From NCBI RefSeq assembly GCF_003977755.1, contig NZ_RQWN01000002.1, forward strand, positions 930,001 to 994,000: a stretch of 64,000 nucleotides of DNA, written 5' to 3'. The DNA comes from Haloterrigena salifodinae (lineage in GTDB: Archaea > Halobacteriota > Halobacteria > Halobacteriales > Natrialbaceae). The notes under the pieces were generated by a model that did not search any database, was not told the origin of the DNA, and worked only from the letters and a program-made list of their open reading frames with translations. The translations under genes were made by a program, and so were the position numbers. The first letter of the stretch is position 1. Every line of letters starts with the position of its first letter. Below, piece after piece: positions 8,891 through 15,604 of the stretch.

Positions 8891-9094
8891 CGAGACGAAG
8901 CGCTCGGTACGTGCCTCGAGCGGCGACGGCGGGCGTGACGATGCGCACCCCTCCGTGTGTAACGATGCTGTGGCTCCGCACTGTTACTGCTGTCTTGTCG
9001 CGGCGCCGCGACTCGATCGCTACGCCCGTGGCTCTGCAACGAGACGGCGCCGGCGAGAAAAATCGATCTCGGTTGTCGATCGCGACTCGAGAGT

Positions 9095-9119
9095 CGGACT
9101 CGCTTCGAATTCGAGTCCG
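9095..9119. terminator. Hairpin in the 3' region of the rps3ae operon
   Basis: CGGACTCG and CGAGTCCG form a perfect 8-bp stem with a 9-nt loop. It lies 12 nt beyond the rps3ae stop, between convergent transcripts. There is no U-tract, so a terminator role is tentative. The rest of 8891-9131 shows no gene. Confidence 0.35.
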
Positions 9120-9131
9120 AGTCTGGGCCGA

Positions 9132-9770
9132 TTATTCGGCCGCGACGTCGTCTTCGTCGACGTCGACCGCGGTCGCTTCCTCTTCGGCGACCTCTTCGGG
9201 GTGGGCCTCGAGGGTAGCCTTCTGGATCTCGACGCGGCGCAGCGGGTAGATCGTCTTGGCTTCGCCGTAAATCCCCGAGGAGAGTCGACCCTCGACGACG
9301 CTGTCGATGAGTTCCTCGAAGGAGCGCTCGGCGGCGGCCTCCTCGATCATCTCGACCATCTGGTTGCGGATGGCCTTCTCCTGGCTCGCGTCGGCCTTCT
9401 TGGTCGTAAAGGCGACGGGCTGGATCTGGACGCGGTAGTCGTCCGTCGTGAGGACGGTGACGTACGCCTCGACCTTCGAGGCGCCCCGTCGGACCAGCGA
9501 ACGCAGGTAGTCCCGAGTCAGGGAGTGCTCGACGAACTCCGTGTACGCCGAGTCGCTGCCGACGTCGGTGATCTTGAAGGTCAGCTTGGTGTTGTTCTCG
9601 CTGGCGTTGTTGTTGAGTTCGCCGAGCGTCGTTTCGATGGTTCGGTCGTAGACCTTTTCCGGTTCGTCAGCGGGGGTTTCGCCGAGTTCCTGGCGGTCGA
9701 ACTGCTCGGGTGCCAGGACGGTGTACCACCGCTTCTCCTGTTTCGCGCGTGAAACTGATCGTTCACTCAT
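9132..9770 (-). CDS. rps3ae: 30S ribosomal protein S3Ae (eS1)
   Basis: This archaeal/eukaryotic small-subunit protein has 212 residues and starts MSERSVSRAKQEKRWYTVLA. Conserved blocks are TIETTLGEL, KLTFKITDVGSDSAYTEFV, HSLTRDYLRSLVRRGASKVE and KTIYPLRRVEIQK. The C-terminal 20 residues are a highly acidic tail, usual for haloarchaeal ribosomal proteins. It is the last gene of the leftward rps15 / recJ-like / pcc1 / rps3ae cluster, and its ATG overlaps the pcc1 stop by four bases (ATGA), indicating coupled translation. Confidence 0.97.
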   Translation of the reverse strand: MSERSVSRAKQEKRWYTVLAPEQFDRQELGETPADEPEKVYDRTIETTLGELNNNASENNTKLTFKITDVGSDSAYTEFVEHSLTRDYLRSLVRRGASKVEAYVTVLTTDDYRVQIQPVAFTTKKADASQEKAIRNQMVEMIEEAAAERSFEELIDSVVEGRLSSGIYGEAKTIYPLRRVEIQKATLEAHPEEVAEEEATAVDVDEDDVAAE

Positions 9771-10087
9771 GATGTATCTGTAGTGTTGCTGTCCGCATCG
9801 GACGCGCGCCCCGCGTCCGCTGGTTGCTCGCGCTGTTCCCGTCGGTCCCGTCCAGAGCGGGCCACGTTAATCGCCACCTCGAGGTTGACCGCGTAGTCGT
9901 CGACGTTCGAGTGGAGGCCGCCGGTCGTCTCGCGTTCGATGTGCGTGACGACGGCGCCCTCGGTCTCGCTCTCGTTGCCGTCGCGCTCGACGACCGTCTC
10001 CATCTCGTCGGTGTTGTCCGGGCGAAGCGCCCGCGCGACGAGTTCGGGGTCGTCGTGGCGCGTTCGGATGGTCGCGCGCCGACTCAT
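9767..10087 (-). CDS. pcc1: KEOPS complex subunit Pcc1
   Basis: Pcc1 is the dimerisation subunit of KEOPS, which with Kae1, Bud32 and Cgi121 makes the t6A modification of tRNA. The fold's key pieces are visible: an N-terminal RATIRTRHDDPELVARALRPDN, then GAVVTHIERETTGGLHSNVDDYAVNL, and a final helix LEVAINVARS. The 106-residue length is slightly long because of an acidic tail. ATGA overlaps with both neighbours (recJ-like upstream, rps3ae downstream) tie it to the translation operon. No other KEOPS gene is in the window, as usual in archaea. Confidence 0.93.
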   Translation of the reverse strand: MSRRATIRTRHDDPELVARALRPDNTDEMETVVERDGNESETEGAVVTHIERETTGGLHSNVDDYAVNLEVAINVARSGRDRREQREQPADAGRASDADSNTTDTS

Positions 10088-11277
10088 CGTCGGTCCCTCA
10101 CGATCTGGATGAGCGTCGACTCGTCCACGGCGGGATCGTACCGCAGGTAGCCGCGGCGGCGGCCGCCGTCGTAGGCGACCCCCTCGATTCCGACTTCCTC
10201 GAGTTCGCGTGCGACCGCCTCGACGGTCGCCCCCAGCGGCTCGCCGCCGCGGGTGGCGATCGCCGCCTCGCCGTCGGCGACGGCGAGGACGGTCGCTTCC
10301 GGCGACCGGTAGGCCGCGGCGATCCTGGCGACCGCTTCGACGGGGCCGTCGTCGACGCCGACGACGAACAGCCCGTCGTAGCGTCCCGTCGAGCCGGCCT
10401 CGAGGGCCACGTGGGCGCGTCGGCCGTGCTCGCGCCAGGCGTCCAGTGCCGGCTCGCGGGCGTCATGGCCCATCGCGAGCGCGGCGCCGGTGCCCGGCTC
10501 GGTGCGGGCGGTCGCCTCGAGGACGTCCGCGTAGCCGCCGACGGTCGCAAACGGAGCGTCGGGCGTCGCGTACGGCCGGAGCACGCGTTGGACTGTCTCG
10601 GCCGCAGCCGGTACGGCCTCGTCGTCGCCGACGATATCGAGGGCGACGGCGGAGCCGATCGTCCGGCGTGCGTCCGCGTCGAACGCGTCCGGCGCGGCGA
10701 GGTTGACGCCGAGTTCCTCGAGTGCGGTCCGCGTCGCGCTCAGGTCGCCCGACCACGGTGCGCGAAGGCGCGTCGAGTGGGCGAGGCCATCGACCGGATC
10801 GGTCGTCGGCACCGCGACGCCCGGTCGGCGATCGACCAGGCCCTGCGATCGGGCGGTCTCGAGAACCCACTCGCTCTCGCCAGCGCCGGGTTCGACGCCA
10901 GCGGCAACGAGCCCCGCGAGCGCGAGGACGTGATCCGGCGACGCCTCGAGACCGCGAACGGCCTCGAGCGCCGCGAGCGTGGCGGGTCGGTCGTCGTCGT
11001 CGAGCCGCGTCGCGTCGGCATCGATTGCGCCGATCGCGACGGTGACGTCGTCGGCCGCCGCCTGTCGGTCGCGAACGCGCTCGGTTCGGTCGGCGACCGT
11101 GGGGCCGACGCTCACCTGGAACGGCGTCCCGCGGTCGGCCAGGGCCCGCGCGAGCAGGCCGCAGGCCGCCAGCGCGTCGCCGTCGGCGCGCGCAACGAGG
11201 TGGACGAAGCCGGCGCTCCCGATCGCCTCCGCGGCGGGGGCAGACGGCGGCTCGGCGGACCGACTATCGGTGGCCAT
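10084..11277 (-). CDS. RecJ-like (DHH-superfamily) protein with degenerate active site
   Basis: This 397-residue protein occupies the place of the RecJ-like/GAN gene in the conserved archaeal rps15 / recJ-like / pcc1 / rps3ae order. The DHH-type N-lobe is recognisable (FVHLVARADGDALAACGLLA), as is the DHHA1-type C-lobe ending in GVEGVAYDGG-like and GYLRYDPAVD blocks. The usual metal-binding signatures are altered: motif I reads ARADGDA instead of HxDxDG, and no DHH triplet occurs anywhere. Family members are 5'-3' ssDNA exonucleases or, like Cdc45 and some archaeal paralogues, non-catalytic partners of GINS-MCM. A structural rather than nuclease role is inferred. It sits 14 nt after rps15 and overlaps pcc1. 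Confidence 0.75.
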   Translation of the reverse strand: MATDSRSAEPPSAPAAEAIGSAGFVHLVARADGDALAACGLLARALADRGTPFQVSVGPTVADRTERVRDRQAAADDVTVAIGAIDADATRLDDDDRPATLAALEAVRGLEASPDHVLALAGLVAAGVEPGAGESEWVLETARSQGLVDRRPGVAVPTTDPVDGLAHSTRLRAPWSGDLSATRTALEELGVNLAAPDAFDADARRTIGSAVALDIVGDDEAVPAAAETVQRVLRPYATPDAPFATVGGYADVLEATARTEPGTGAALAMGHDAREPALDAWREHGRRAHVALEAGSTGRYDGLFVVGVDDGPVEAVARIAAAYRSPEATVLAVADGEAAIATRGGEPLGATVEAVARELEEVGIEGVAYDGGRRRGYLRYDPAVDESTLIQIVRDRR

Positions 11278-11291
11278 CTAGATCGGTGGGG

Positions 11292-11762
11292 TTACTCCTC
11301 GTCGATGATCTCTTTCGCGACGTCGTAGGAGTACGTGAAGTCCGGCTCGACTTCGTCGCCGCGGTAGTAGTCGACGAGGCGTCGAACCTTCGACTCCGTG
11401 TTCTGCAGGGCGCGCTTGTTCTGGTAGTCCTGCGGGTTCTGCTGGATGTGCTCGCGCAGGCGCACGGCGCGCTCCATCAGGTTGTAGAGGTCCTCGGGGA
11501 ACTCGGATCGCGCGTCGTTCTCCTCGAGGATCTCGGTGATCTTCTTCCCGGTTGCCAGCTTGACGTCCGGGACGGGCGTGCCGGTGACGCCTTCGTCGCG
11601 CAGCTTCATCCCGATCTGACTGGGATCGTAGCCCTGCTCTGCCAGTTCGACGACGCGGGATTCGATATCGTCCGCGTCGACGTCGCTCCACTCCGGCGGG
11701 TCGTCTGCCGTCGGCTTGTCCGATCCGGACGAGCCGCGACGGCGGGTGTGCATTCGTGCCAT
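11292..11762 (-). CDS. rps15: 30S ribosomal protein S15 (uS15)
   Basis: The ATG at 11762 gives MARMHTRRRGSSGSDKP, the archaeal S15 N-terminus, and a 156-residue protein. ESRVVELAEQGYDPSQIGMK, LRDEGVTGTPVPDVKLATGK and DLYNLMERAVRLREHIQQNP are archaeal-specific and core S15 blocks. RVRRLVDYYR-like residues near the end bind 16S rRNA. It is the promoter-proximal gene of the leftward operon. The frame continues seven codons upstream to another in-frame ATG, but that extension is not conserved. Confidence 0.96.
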   Translation of the reverse strand: MARMHTRRRGSSGSDKPTADDPPEWSDVDADDIESRVVELAEQGYDPSQIGMKLRDEGVTGTPVPDVKLATGKKITEILEENDARSEFPEDLYNLMERAVRLREHIQQNPQDYQNKRALQNTESKVRRLVDYYRGDEVEPDFTYSYDVAKEIIDEE

Positions 11763-12031
11763 TGGTGAGGATAGGAACCGCACTGACCGCTGAAGTCGTG
11801 TGACAGTCGCCGCTGCGACCGTCCGTGCACTTCCGCAATCCCAAGCCGTCCGAAACAGTGGACGGCGCAGTCAGATTTGCGGCCGTGCGCTTCCCACCAG
11901 TGTCTTCGCTCGGACGGACTAAAGGGTTTCTAGACTGGGTTCCTCGAGTCGCGTTTGGTGAAGGCTCGAGAACGGCTGATGGTTCCGAAAACACTACGAA
12001 AGCCCTGATGCGATCGACCATCCGGGCCAAG

Positions 12032-12340
12032 CGAGAGCTTTTAGCTCTCGCTGGCATTCGCTCGCTACGCTCGCGAATAACTCGCTGCGCGTGGTTCGAG
12101 GGAGCGAAGCTCTCTCGTCATCACGGAAGACCGAAGGTCTTCCGAACGACCTCACTCCGTTCGGTGCTTACTTCGTCTGGGACGGATCGATCGCATCAGC
12201 CCCTTTCATTCCCACCCACTGTGACATGACCAGCCAGCTGAAACGGGCGGGACTGAAAGGGGCTGCCTCGCTCGTCCCGGTGAGGTCGTTCGAAAGACGC
12301 TTCGCGTCTTTCGTGATCACGAGAGACCGAAGGTCTCTCG
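12032..12340. repeat. Cluster of perfect short-loop palindromes
   Basis: Four hairpins with 3-nt loops are visible. They are 12032-12050 (CGAGAGCT/AGCTCTCG, loop TTT), 12125-12145 (CGGAAGACC/GGTCTTCCG, loop GAA), 12291-12313 (CGAAAGACGC/GCGTCTTTCG, loop TTC) and 12320-12340 (CGAGAGACC/GGTCTCTCG, loop GAA). A fifth, 12143-12165, pairs CCGAAC with GTTCGG. Stems are 6-10 bp without mismatch. Such palindromes are common between haloarchaeal genes; whether they act as terminators, RNA elements or mobile repeats is unknown. Confidence 0.8.
12197..12265. repeat. Inverted repeat with 21-bp arms
   Basis: Arm 12197-12217 and arm 12245-12265 are reverse complements at 19 of 21 positions and enclose a 27-nt loop. 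The arm core reads GACTGAAAGGGGCTG on the right side. The arms are longer than the neighbouring hairpins, which suggests a non-autonomous mobile repeat or a structured RNA. Confidence 0.8.
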
Positions 12341-12486
12341 AACGACGACGTAAGGACCGCAGGACGGAGTCCGAGGACCGCAGCGAGTTGCAACCGGTCG
12401 AGCGAGGCAGGGGCTTTCGTAGTGGTCTCGAGCGTAGCAGTGCTAAAATAGCGGAAAGCAACCGGGGTCAGCCAGTCGACAACTAA

Positions 12487-14085
12487 TTATTGCTGTCCGA
12501 CGCGCGTCTCCTCTTCGTCCCAGTACTCCTCGCGGAGTTCGTACTTCTGGACCTTGCCGGTCGCGGTCTCGGGGAGATCTTCGACGAAGTCGACGCTCGA
12601 GGGCTTCTTGTAGCCCGCGAGGTGTTCGCCGACGAACTCGAGGATCTCGTCCTCGGTCGGCTCGGCGCCGCTTCGCGGGACGACCAGGGCCTTCGGCGTC
12701 TCACCCCACTGCTCACTGGGGACCGGGATGACCGCGGCCTTCCCGACGTCGGGGTGGTCGTAGAGGACGTCCTCGACCTCGATGCTCGAGATGTTCTCGC
12801 CGCCGGAGATGATGATGTCCTTCTTGCGGTCCTGGATCGCGACCATCCCGTCTTCGTCGATCGTCGCGAGGTCGCCGGTGTGGAAGTAGCCCTCGAGGCG
12901 CGCGGTGAACGCCTGCTCGGTGGCGTCGGGCTTCTCGAGGTAGCGGTCCATCACCTGGTTGCCGCGGACGACGATCTCGCCGATGGTCTCGCCGTCGCGG
13001 GGGACCTCCTCGCCGTCCTCGTCGACGACGCGGACGTCGGTACAGAGCGTCTGGCTGCCCTGCTTGACCTTGAGCTCGCGGCCCCGCTCGGCGAGTCGGC
13101 GCGGCGAGTTGCTCGTCGTGATAATCGGCGCGGTCTCGGTGAGCCCGTAGATGTGGATGATCCGCCAGCCGAACTCGTCCTCGACGGTCTCGATGGTGGC
13201 CGTGGCGGGCGCCGAGCCCGCGGTCGCGATCCGGACGTCCCGGTCGCCGGTCGTCTCGAGGTCGGAGTGTTCGTCGTGGTACTGGATCAGGTTGTTCAGG
13301 ACCGTCGGCGCGCCGCACATGAACGAGACGTCGTACTCGCGCACGCGCTCGAAGACGCCCTCGGCGTCGAAGGTCCGCTGGCAGACGTGGGTCCCGCCGG
13401 TACCCGTAATCGCGTAGGTGTGGCCCCAGCCGTTGCAGTGGAACATCGGCAGCGTCCAGAGATAGGTGTCGTCGTCCCGGATCTCCATGTGCTGGTTGAG
13501 CACCAGCGCGTGCCAGTGTTCGGTGCGGTGGGTGCGGACGACGCCCTTCGGATCGCCCGTCGTCCCCGAGGTGTAGTTGATGCTGGCGTCGTCGTCCTCG
13601 GTGATCTCGGGACGATCGGGTTCGTCGGCGGGTTGGTCCTCGAGGAGGTCCTCGTAGTCCTCCCAGTCGCCCTCGATCTCGTCGGTCCGATAGCCCACGA
13701 ACGTCTCCGCCGGCACCCCGTCGCGGATCGCCTCGATCTTCTCGGCGTAGTCGTCGTCCGCGACGATCGTGTTCGCCGCGCAGTCCTCGAGGATGTACTG
13801 ATACTCGCCCGAGGCCAGCCGGTAGTTCAGCGGAACGAACACCGCGCCGAGCTTGTTGGTCGCGTACAGCGTCTCGATGAAGTAGTGCGTGTTCGGCGCG
13901 AGCAAGGCGACGCGGTCCCCCTGTTCGACGCCGCGCTCCTCGAGGGCGCGTGCGAGCTGATTCACGCGGTCGTTGACTTCCTCGTAGGTGTACTCGGTCC
14001 CGTCGTGGGCGACGACACCGGTGACGTCGCCGTAACTGTCGACCGCCCGCTCGAGGAAGTCCATGGTGAGCATCTCCCGTTTCAT
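12487..14085 (-). CDS. Acyl-CoA synthetase (AMP-forming), medium/long-chain type
   Basis: This ANL-superfamily ligase activates a carboxylic acid with ATP and CoA. Motifs in order are the P-loop INYTSGTTGDPKGVVRTHR, HIYGLTETAPI, GYFHTGDLATID, the hinge DRKKDIIISGGENISS and the catalytic lysine in ETATGKVQKYEL. Length from the ATG at 14085 is 532 residues, normal for the family. FLERAVDSYGDVTGVVAHDG and FHCNGWGHTY match haloarchaeal fatty-acid CoA ligases, but the chain length cannot be fixed; shorter aliphatic acids are possible. It is monocistronic, with a perfect inverted repeat abutting the start. ATGs at 14073 and 14064 are alternative starts. Confidence 0.9.
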   Translation of the reverse strand: MKREMLTMDFLERAVDSYGDVTGVVAHDGTEYTYEEVNDRVNQLARALEERGVEQGDRVALLAPNTHYFIETLYATNKLGAVFVPLNYRLASGEYQYILEDCAANTIVADDDYAEKIEAIRDGVPAETFVGYRTDEIEGDWEDYEDLLEDQPADEPDRPEITEDDDASINYTSGTTGDPKGVVRTHRTEHWHALVLNQHMEIRDDDTYLWTLPMFHCNGWGHTYAITGTGGTHVCQRTFDAEGVFERVREYDVSFMCGAPTVLNNLIQYHDEHSDLETTGDRDVRIATAGSAPATATIETVEDEFGWRIIHIYGLTETAPIITTSNSPRRLAERGRELKVKQGSQTLCTDVRVVDEDGEEVPRDGETIGEIVVRGNQVMDRYLEKPDATEQAFTARLEGYFHTGDLATIDEDGMVAIQDRKKDIIISGGENISSIEVEDVLYDHPDVGKAAVIPVPSEQWGETPKALVVPRSGAEPTEDEILEFVGEHLAGYKKPSSVDFVEDLPETATGKVQKYELREEYWDEEETRVGQQ

Positions 14086-14088
14086 TTT

Positions 14089-14105
14089 GTGGTACCCGTT
14101 ACCAC
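14089..14105. promoter_or_regulatory. Palindromic operator candidate at the acyl-CoA synthetase start
   Basis: GTGGTA-N5-TACCAC is a perfect 6-bp inverted repeat that begins 4 nt upstream of the ATG at 14085. If the mRNA is leaderless or nearly so, a dimeric repressor here would cover the transcription start. This is an inference from position and symmetry. Confidence 0.45.
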
Positions 14106-14198
14106 TGACCACGTAATGGGCCAAATGTTTACTCCCGCCGTCCAGCGAGTGCCAGGGTGGTGTGCTAATACGTGGGATGGCTCGAGCGTTTCGAGGGG

Positions 14199-14206
14199 TT
14201 TATCTA
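14199..14206 (+). promoter_or_regulatory. TATA box of tRNA-Ala
   Basis: TTTATCTA lies about 31-38 nt before the mature tRNA 5' end, the usual distance for archaeal tRNA promoters. Confidence 0.55.
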
Positions 14207-14236
14207 TTCCCGCGGAAAATGGAGGAATGCGTACGA

Positions 14237-14308
14237 GGGCTCGTAGATCAGAGGTAGATCACTCCCTTGGCATGGGAGAGGCCCCGGGTTCAAATCCCGG
14301 CGAGTCCA
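14237..14308 (+). tRNA. tRNA-Ala, anticodon GGC
   Basis: The cloverleaf folds fully. The acceptor stem is GGGCTCG/CGAGTCC with discriminator A. The anticodon arm is CTCCC-TTGGCAT-GGGAG with GGC at the anticodon (reads GCC/GCU Ala codons). The T arm has CCGGG TTCAAAT CCCGG. The length is 72 nt; no CCA is encoded and no intron is present. The D-loop segment AGAGGTA is slightly compact but typical for haloarchaea. The 3' end is partly duplicated at 14380-14393, suggesting use as an integration site. Confidence 0.97.
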
Positions 14309-14350
14309 TTTCCTTCCGTTCACTTCGTTCCCTCCAGTCAATGGACTCAC

Positions 14351-14393
14351 CGTAGTCACACTCGCTTCGCTCGCGTGACTCCCGGCGAGTCCA
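14351..14393. repeat. 43-bp dispersed hairpin repeat, copy 1, ending in a tRNA 3'-end duplicate
   Basis: The last 14 bases (14380-14393, TCCCGGCGAGTCCA) repeat exactly the tRNA-Ala 3' end at 14295-14308. The preceding part holds an AGTCAC/GTGACT hairpin. The whole 43 bp matches 49829-49871 at 39 positions. GAGTCCATT at 14302-14310 and AATGGACTC at 14340-14348 also form a 9-bp inverted repeat across the gap. The likely reading is a scar of an element that used this tRNA as attachment site. Confidence 0.7.
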
Positions 14394-14493
14394 ATACCAG
14401 TATCAGAGTTTTACACCGCAAGGTACGGACCTTGAGAAGGACGGGTTCGCCACTTTTGGGCTGACGACTACTCCCTCACAGAATAGACTTCAT

Positions 14494-14535
14494 CAGAAAA
14501 CCGTACGCGGGCCGACGCCTGTTGGCGGTTTTCTG
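14494..14535. repeat. 10-bp inverted repeat downstream of tRNA-Ala
   Basis: CAGAAAACCG and CGGTTTTCTG are perfect inverted copies separated by 22 nt. TCCCTCA (14472-14478) and TGAGGGA (14534-14540) form a second overlapping pair. The area 14394-14883 otherwise shows only a doubtful small frame. Confidence 0.6.
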
Positions 14536-14555
14536 AGGGAATCGAGGTGGTTCGC

Positions 14556-14675
14556 GTGATTCGGCGTCCGATCGGCGTCGATCACTCGCCACTGATCTGT
14601 GAGTTCTGCGGCTGCGAAATCGACTATCCGAGAAAGCGCTGCCCGACGCTCGAGGTGACGATGCTCAGTATCTAG
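14556..14675 (+). CDS. Possible 39-residue cysteine-rich mini-protein
   Basis: A GTG-started frame encodes a peptide with CEFCGCEIDYPRKRCP, four cysteines arranged as CxxCxC...C. Haloarchaea encode many zinc-binding mini-proteins, but this one lacks the usual CPxCG pair and I do not recognise a family. There is no clear promoter, and an alternative GTG lies nine bases upstream. It could equally be the remnant of a larger gene in this repeat-rich scar region. Confidence 0.2.
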   Translation: MIRRPIGVDHSPLICEFCGCEIDYPRKRCPTLEVTMLSI

Positions 14676-14883
14676 GGGAGTGCGACTCGTCCGAATCGGG
14701 CGCGATTCCGCGGGATGGAACGCTCGACGCCGCTGATTCTAACCCTCGCTCGAGTCGCATCGGGCGGGACTAGATATCTAGGGGTGCCCGCACGACCGTC
14801 GCTTCGACTATTGAGAGCCCGGTTCTTCGAACGATGCGGGTCTGGATCCATGTGGAGTTCGACGGAACTCCGAAGAGACGACC

Positions 14884-15507
14884 ATGAAACGAACTCTACG
14901 CATTACGGTTGCACTGGTGTTCGCCGTGGCACTCGTCGGTGCCCTGGCGAGCGGCAGTGCGCTCGCATCCCCGAGCGATTGCACGTACACCGACTACTGT
15001 AACGACGCCGACGTCGATCAGTCCAACGCCGCCGACGTCTTCCAGAACGGTTTCGGGAACGACGCTGACGTTGACCAGCGCAACAAAGCAGGCGTCTTCC
15101 AGGACGGCAAGTACAACGACGCCGATGTCGATCAGCGCAACAAAGCAGGCGTCTTCCAGGACGGTAAGTACAACGACGCCGATGTCGACCAGCGCAACAA
15201 AGCAGGCGTCTTCCAGGACGGCAAGAACAACGACGCCGACGTCAACCAGCGCAACAAGGCACTCGTCGATCAGGACGGCAAGAACAACAACGCTGACGTG
15301 ACCCAGCGCAACAAGGCACTCGTCGATCAGGACGGCAAGAACAACGACGCCGACGTCGACCAGCGCAACAAGGCGATCGTCGACCAGGACGGCAAGAATA
15401 ACGACGCCAGCGTCGACCAGCGCAACACCGCCACCGTCGACCAGGACGGCAAGAACAACGACGCCGACGTCGATCAGGAGAACACCGCCGTCATCGATCA
15501 GCGCTAA
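14884..15507 (+). CDS. Secreted curlin-like (CsgA-type) repeat protein
   Basis: The product has 207 residues. Residues 1-28 form a Sec signal peptide (MKRTLRITVALVFAVALVGA, then ASGSALA). After a short stretch with two cysteines (C33, C39), eight 19-residue repeats run from Q54 to about 205, preceded by a partial one at 40-53. The repeat core QDGKYNDADVDQ fits the bacterial curlin pattern QxGxxNxAxxxQ exactly, and a second half QRNKAxVxQ provides another Q/N pair. Curlin repeats stack as strand-turn-strand in amyloid fibres of biofilm, so a cell-surface amyloid or adhesin is inferred. The DNA repeats (57 bp) are nearly identical at 15076-15246, implying recent expansion. Two exported-protein genes follow in the same direction. 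Confidence 0.85.
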   Translation: MKRTLRITVALVFAVALVGALASGSALASPSDCTYTDYCNDADVDQSNAADVFQNGFGNDADVDQRNKAGVFQDGKYNDADVDQRNKAGVFQDGKYNDADVDQRNKAGVFQDGKNNDADVNQRNKALVDQDGKNNNADVTQRNKALVDQDGKNNDADVDQRNKAIVDQDGKNNDASVDQRNTATVDQDGKNNDADVDQENTAVIDQR

Positions 15508-15604
15508 TCCGATAGCCGACGCTCCCCGTAGCGAACTCGCGAAGCGCCGCGACCGAGAGCCCGTCTCGAGGGGAGCGTCCGGACGATCGACCGAGAGATC
15601 CCCG

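Larger units (their letters stand above)
11763..12486. other. 724-bp intergenic region without a credible gene
   Basis: No reading frame here has haloarchaeal codon bias or a recognisable product. The half next to rps15 must contain its promoter; a CTTTAG element around 11920 on the minus strand is a candidate. The other half is filled with perfect hairpins and a larger inverted repeat, listed separately. Confidence 0.6.

Noticed and set aside
11825-12229. A 134-codon protein in the hairpin region
   Set aside because: Its translation is produced by the palindromes (arginine/serine-rich, no acidic bias) and resembles other spurious frames in haloarchaeal repeats.
12490-14355. A 621-codon rightward open frame
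   Set aside because: It is antisense to the acyl-CoA synthetase and continues through the tRNA gene. It is a shadow of a well-supported gene.
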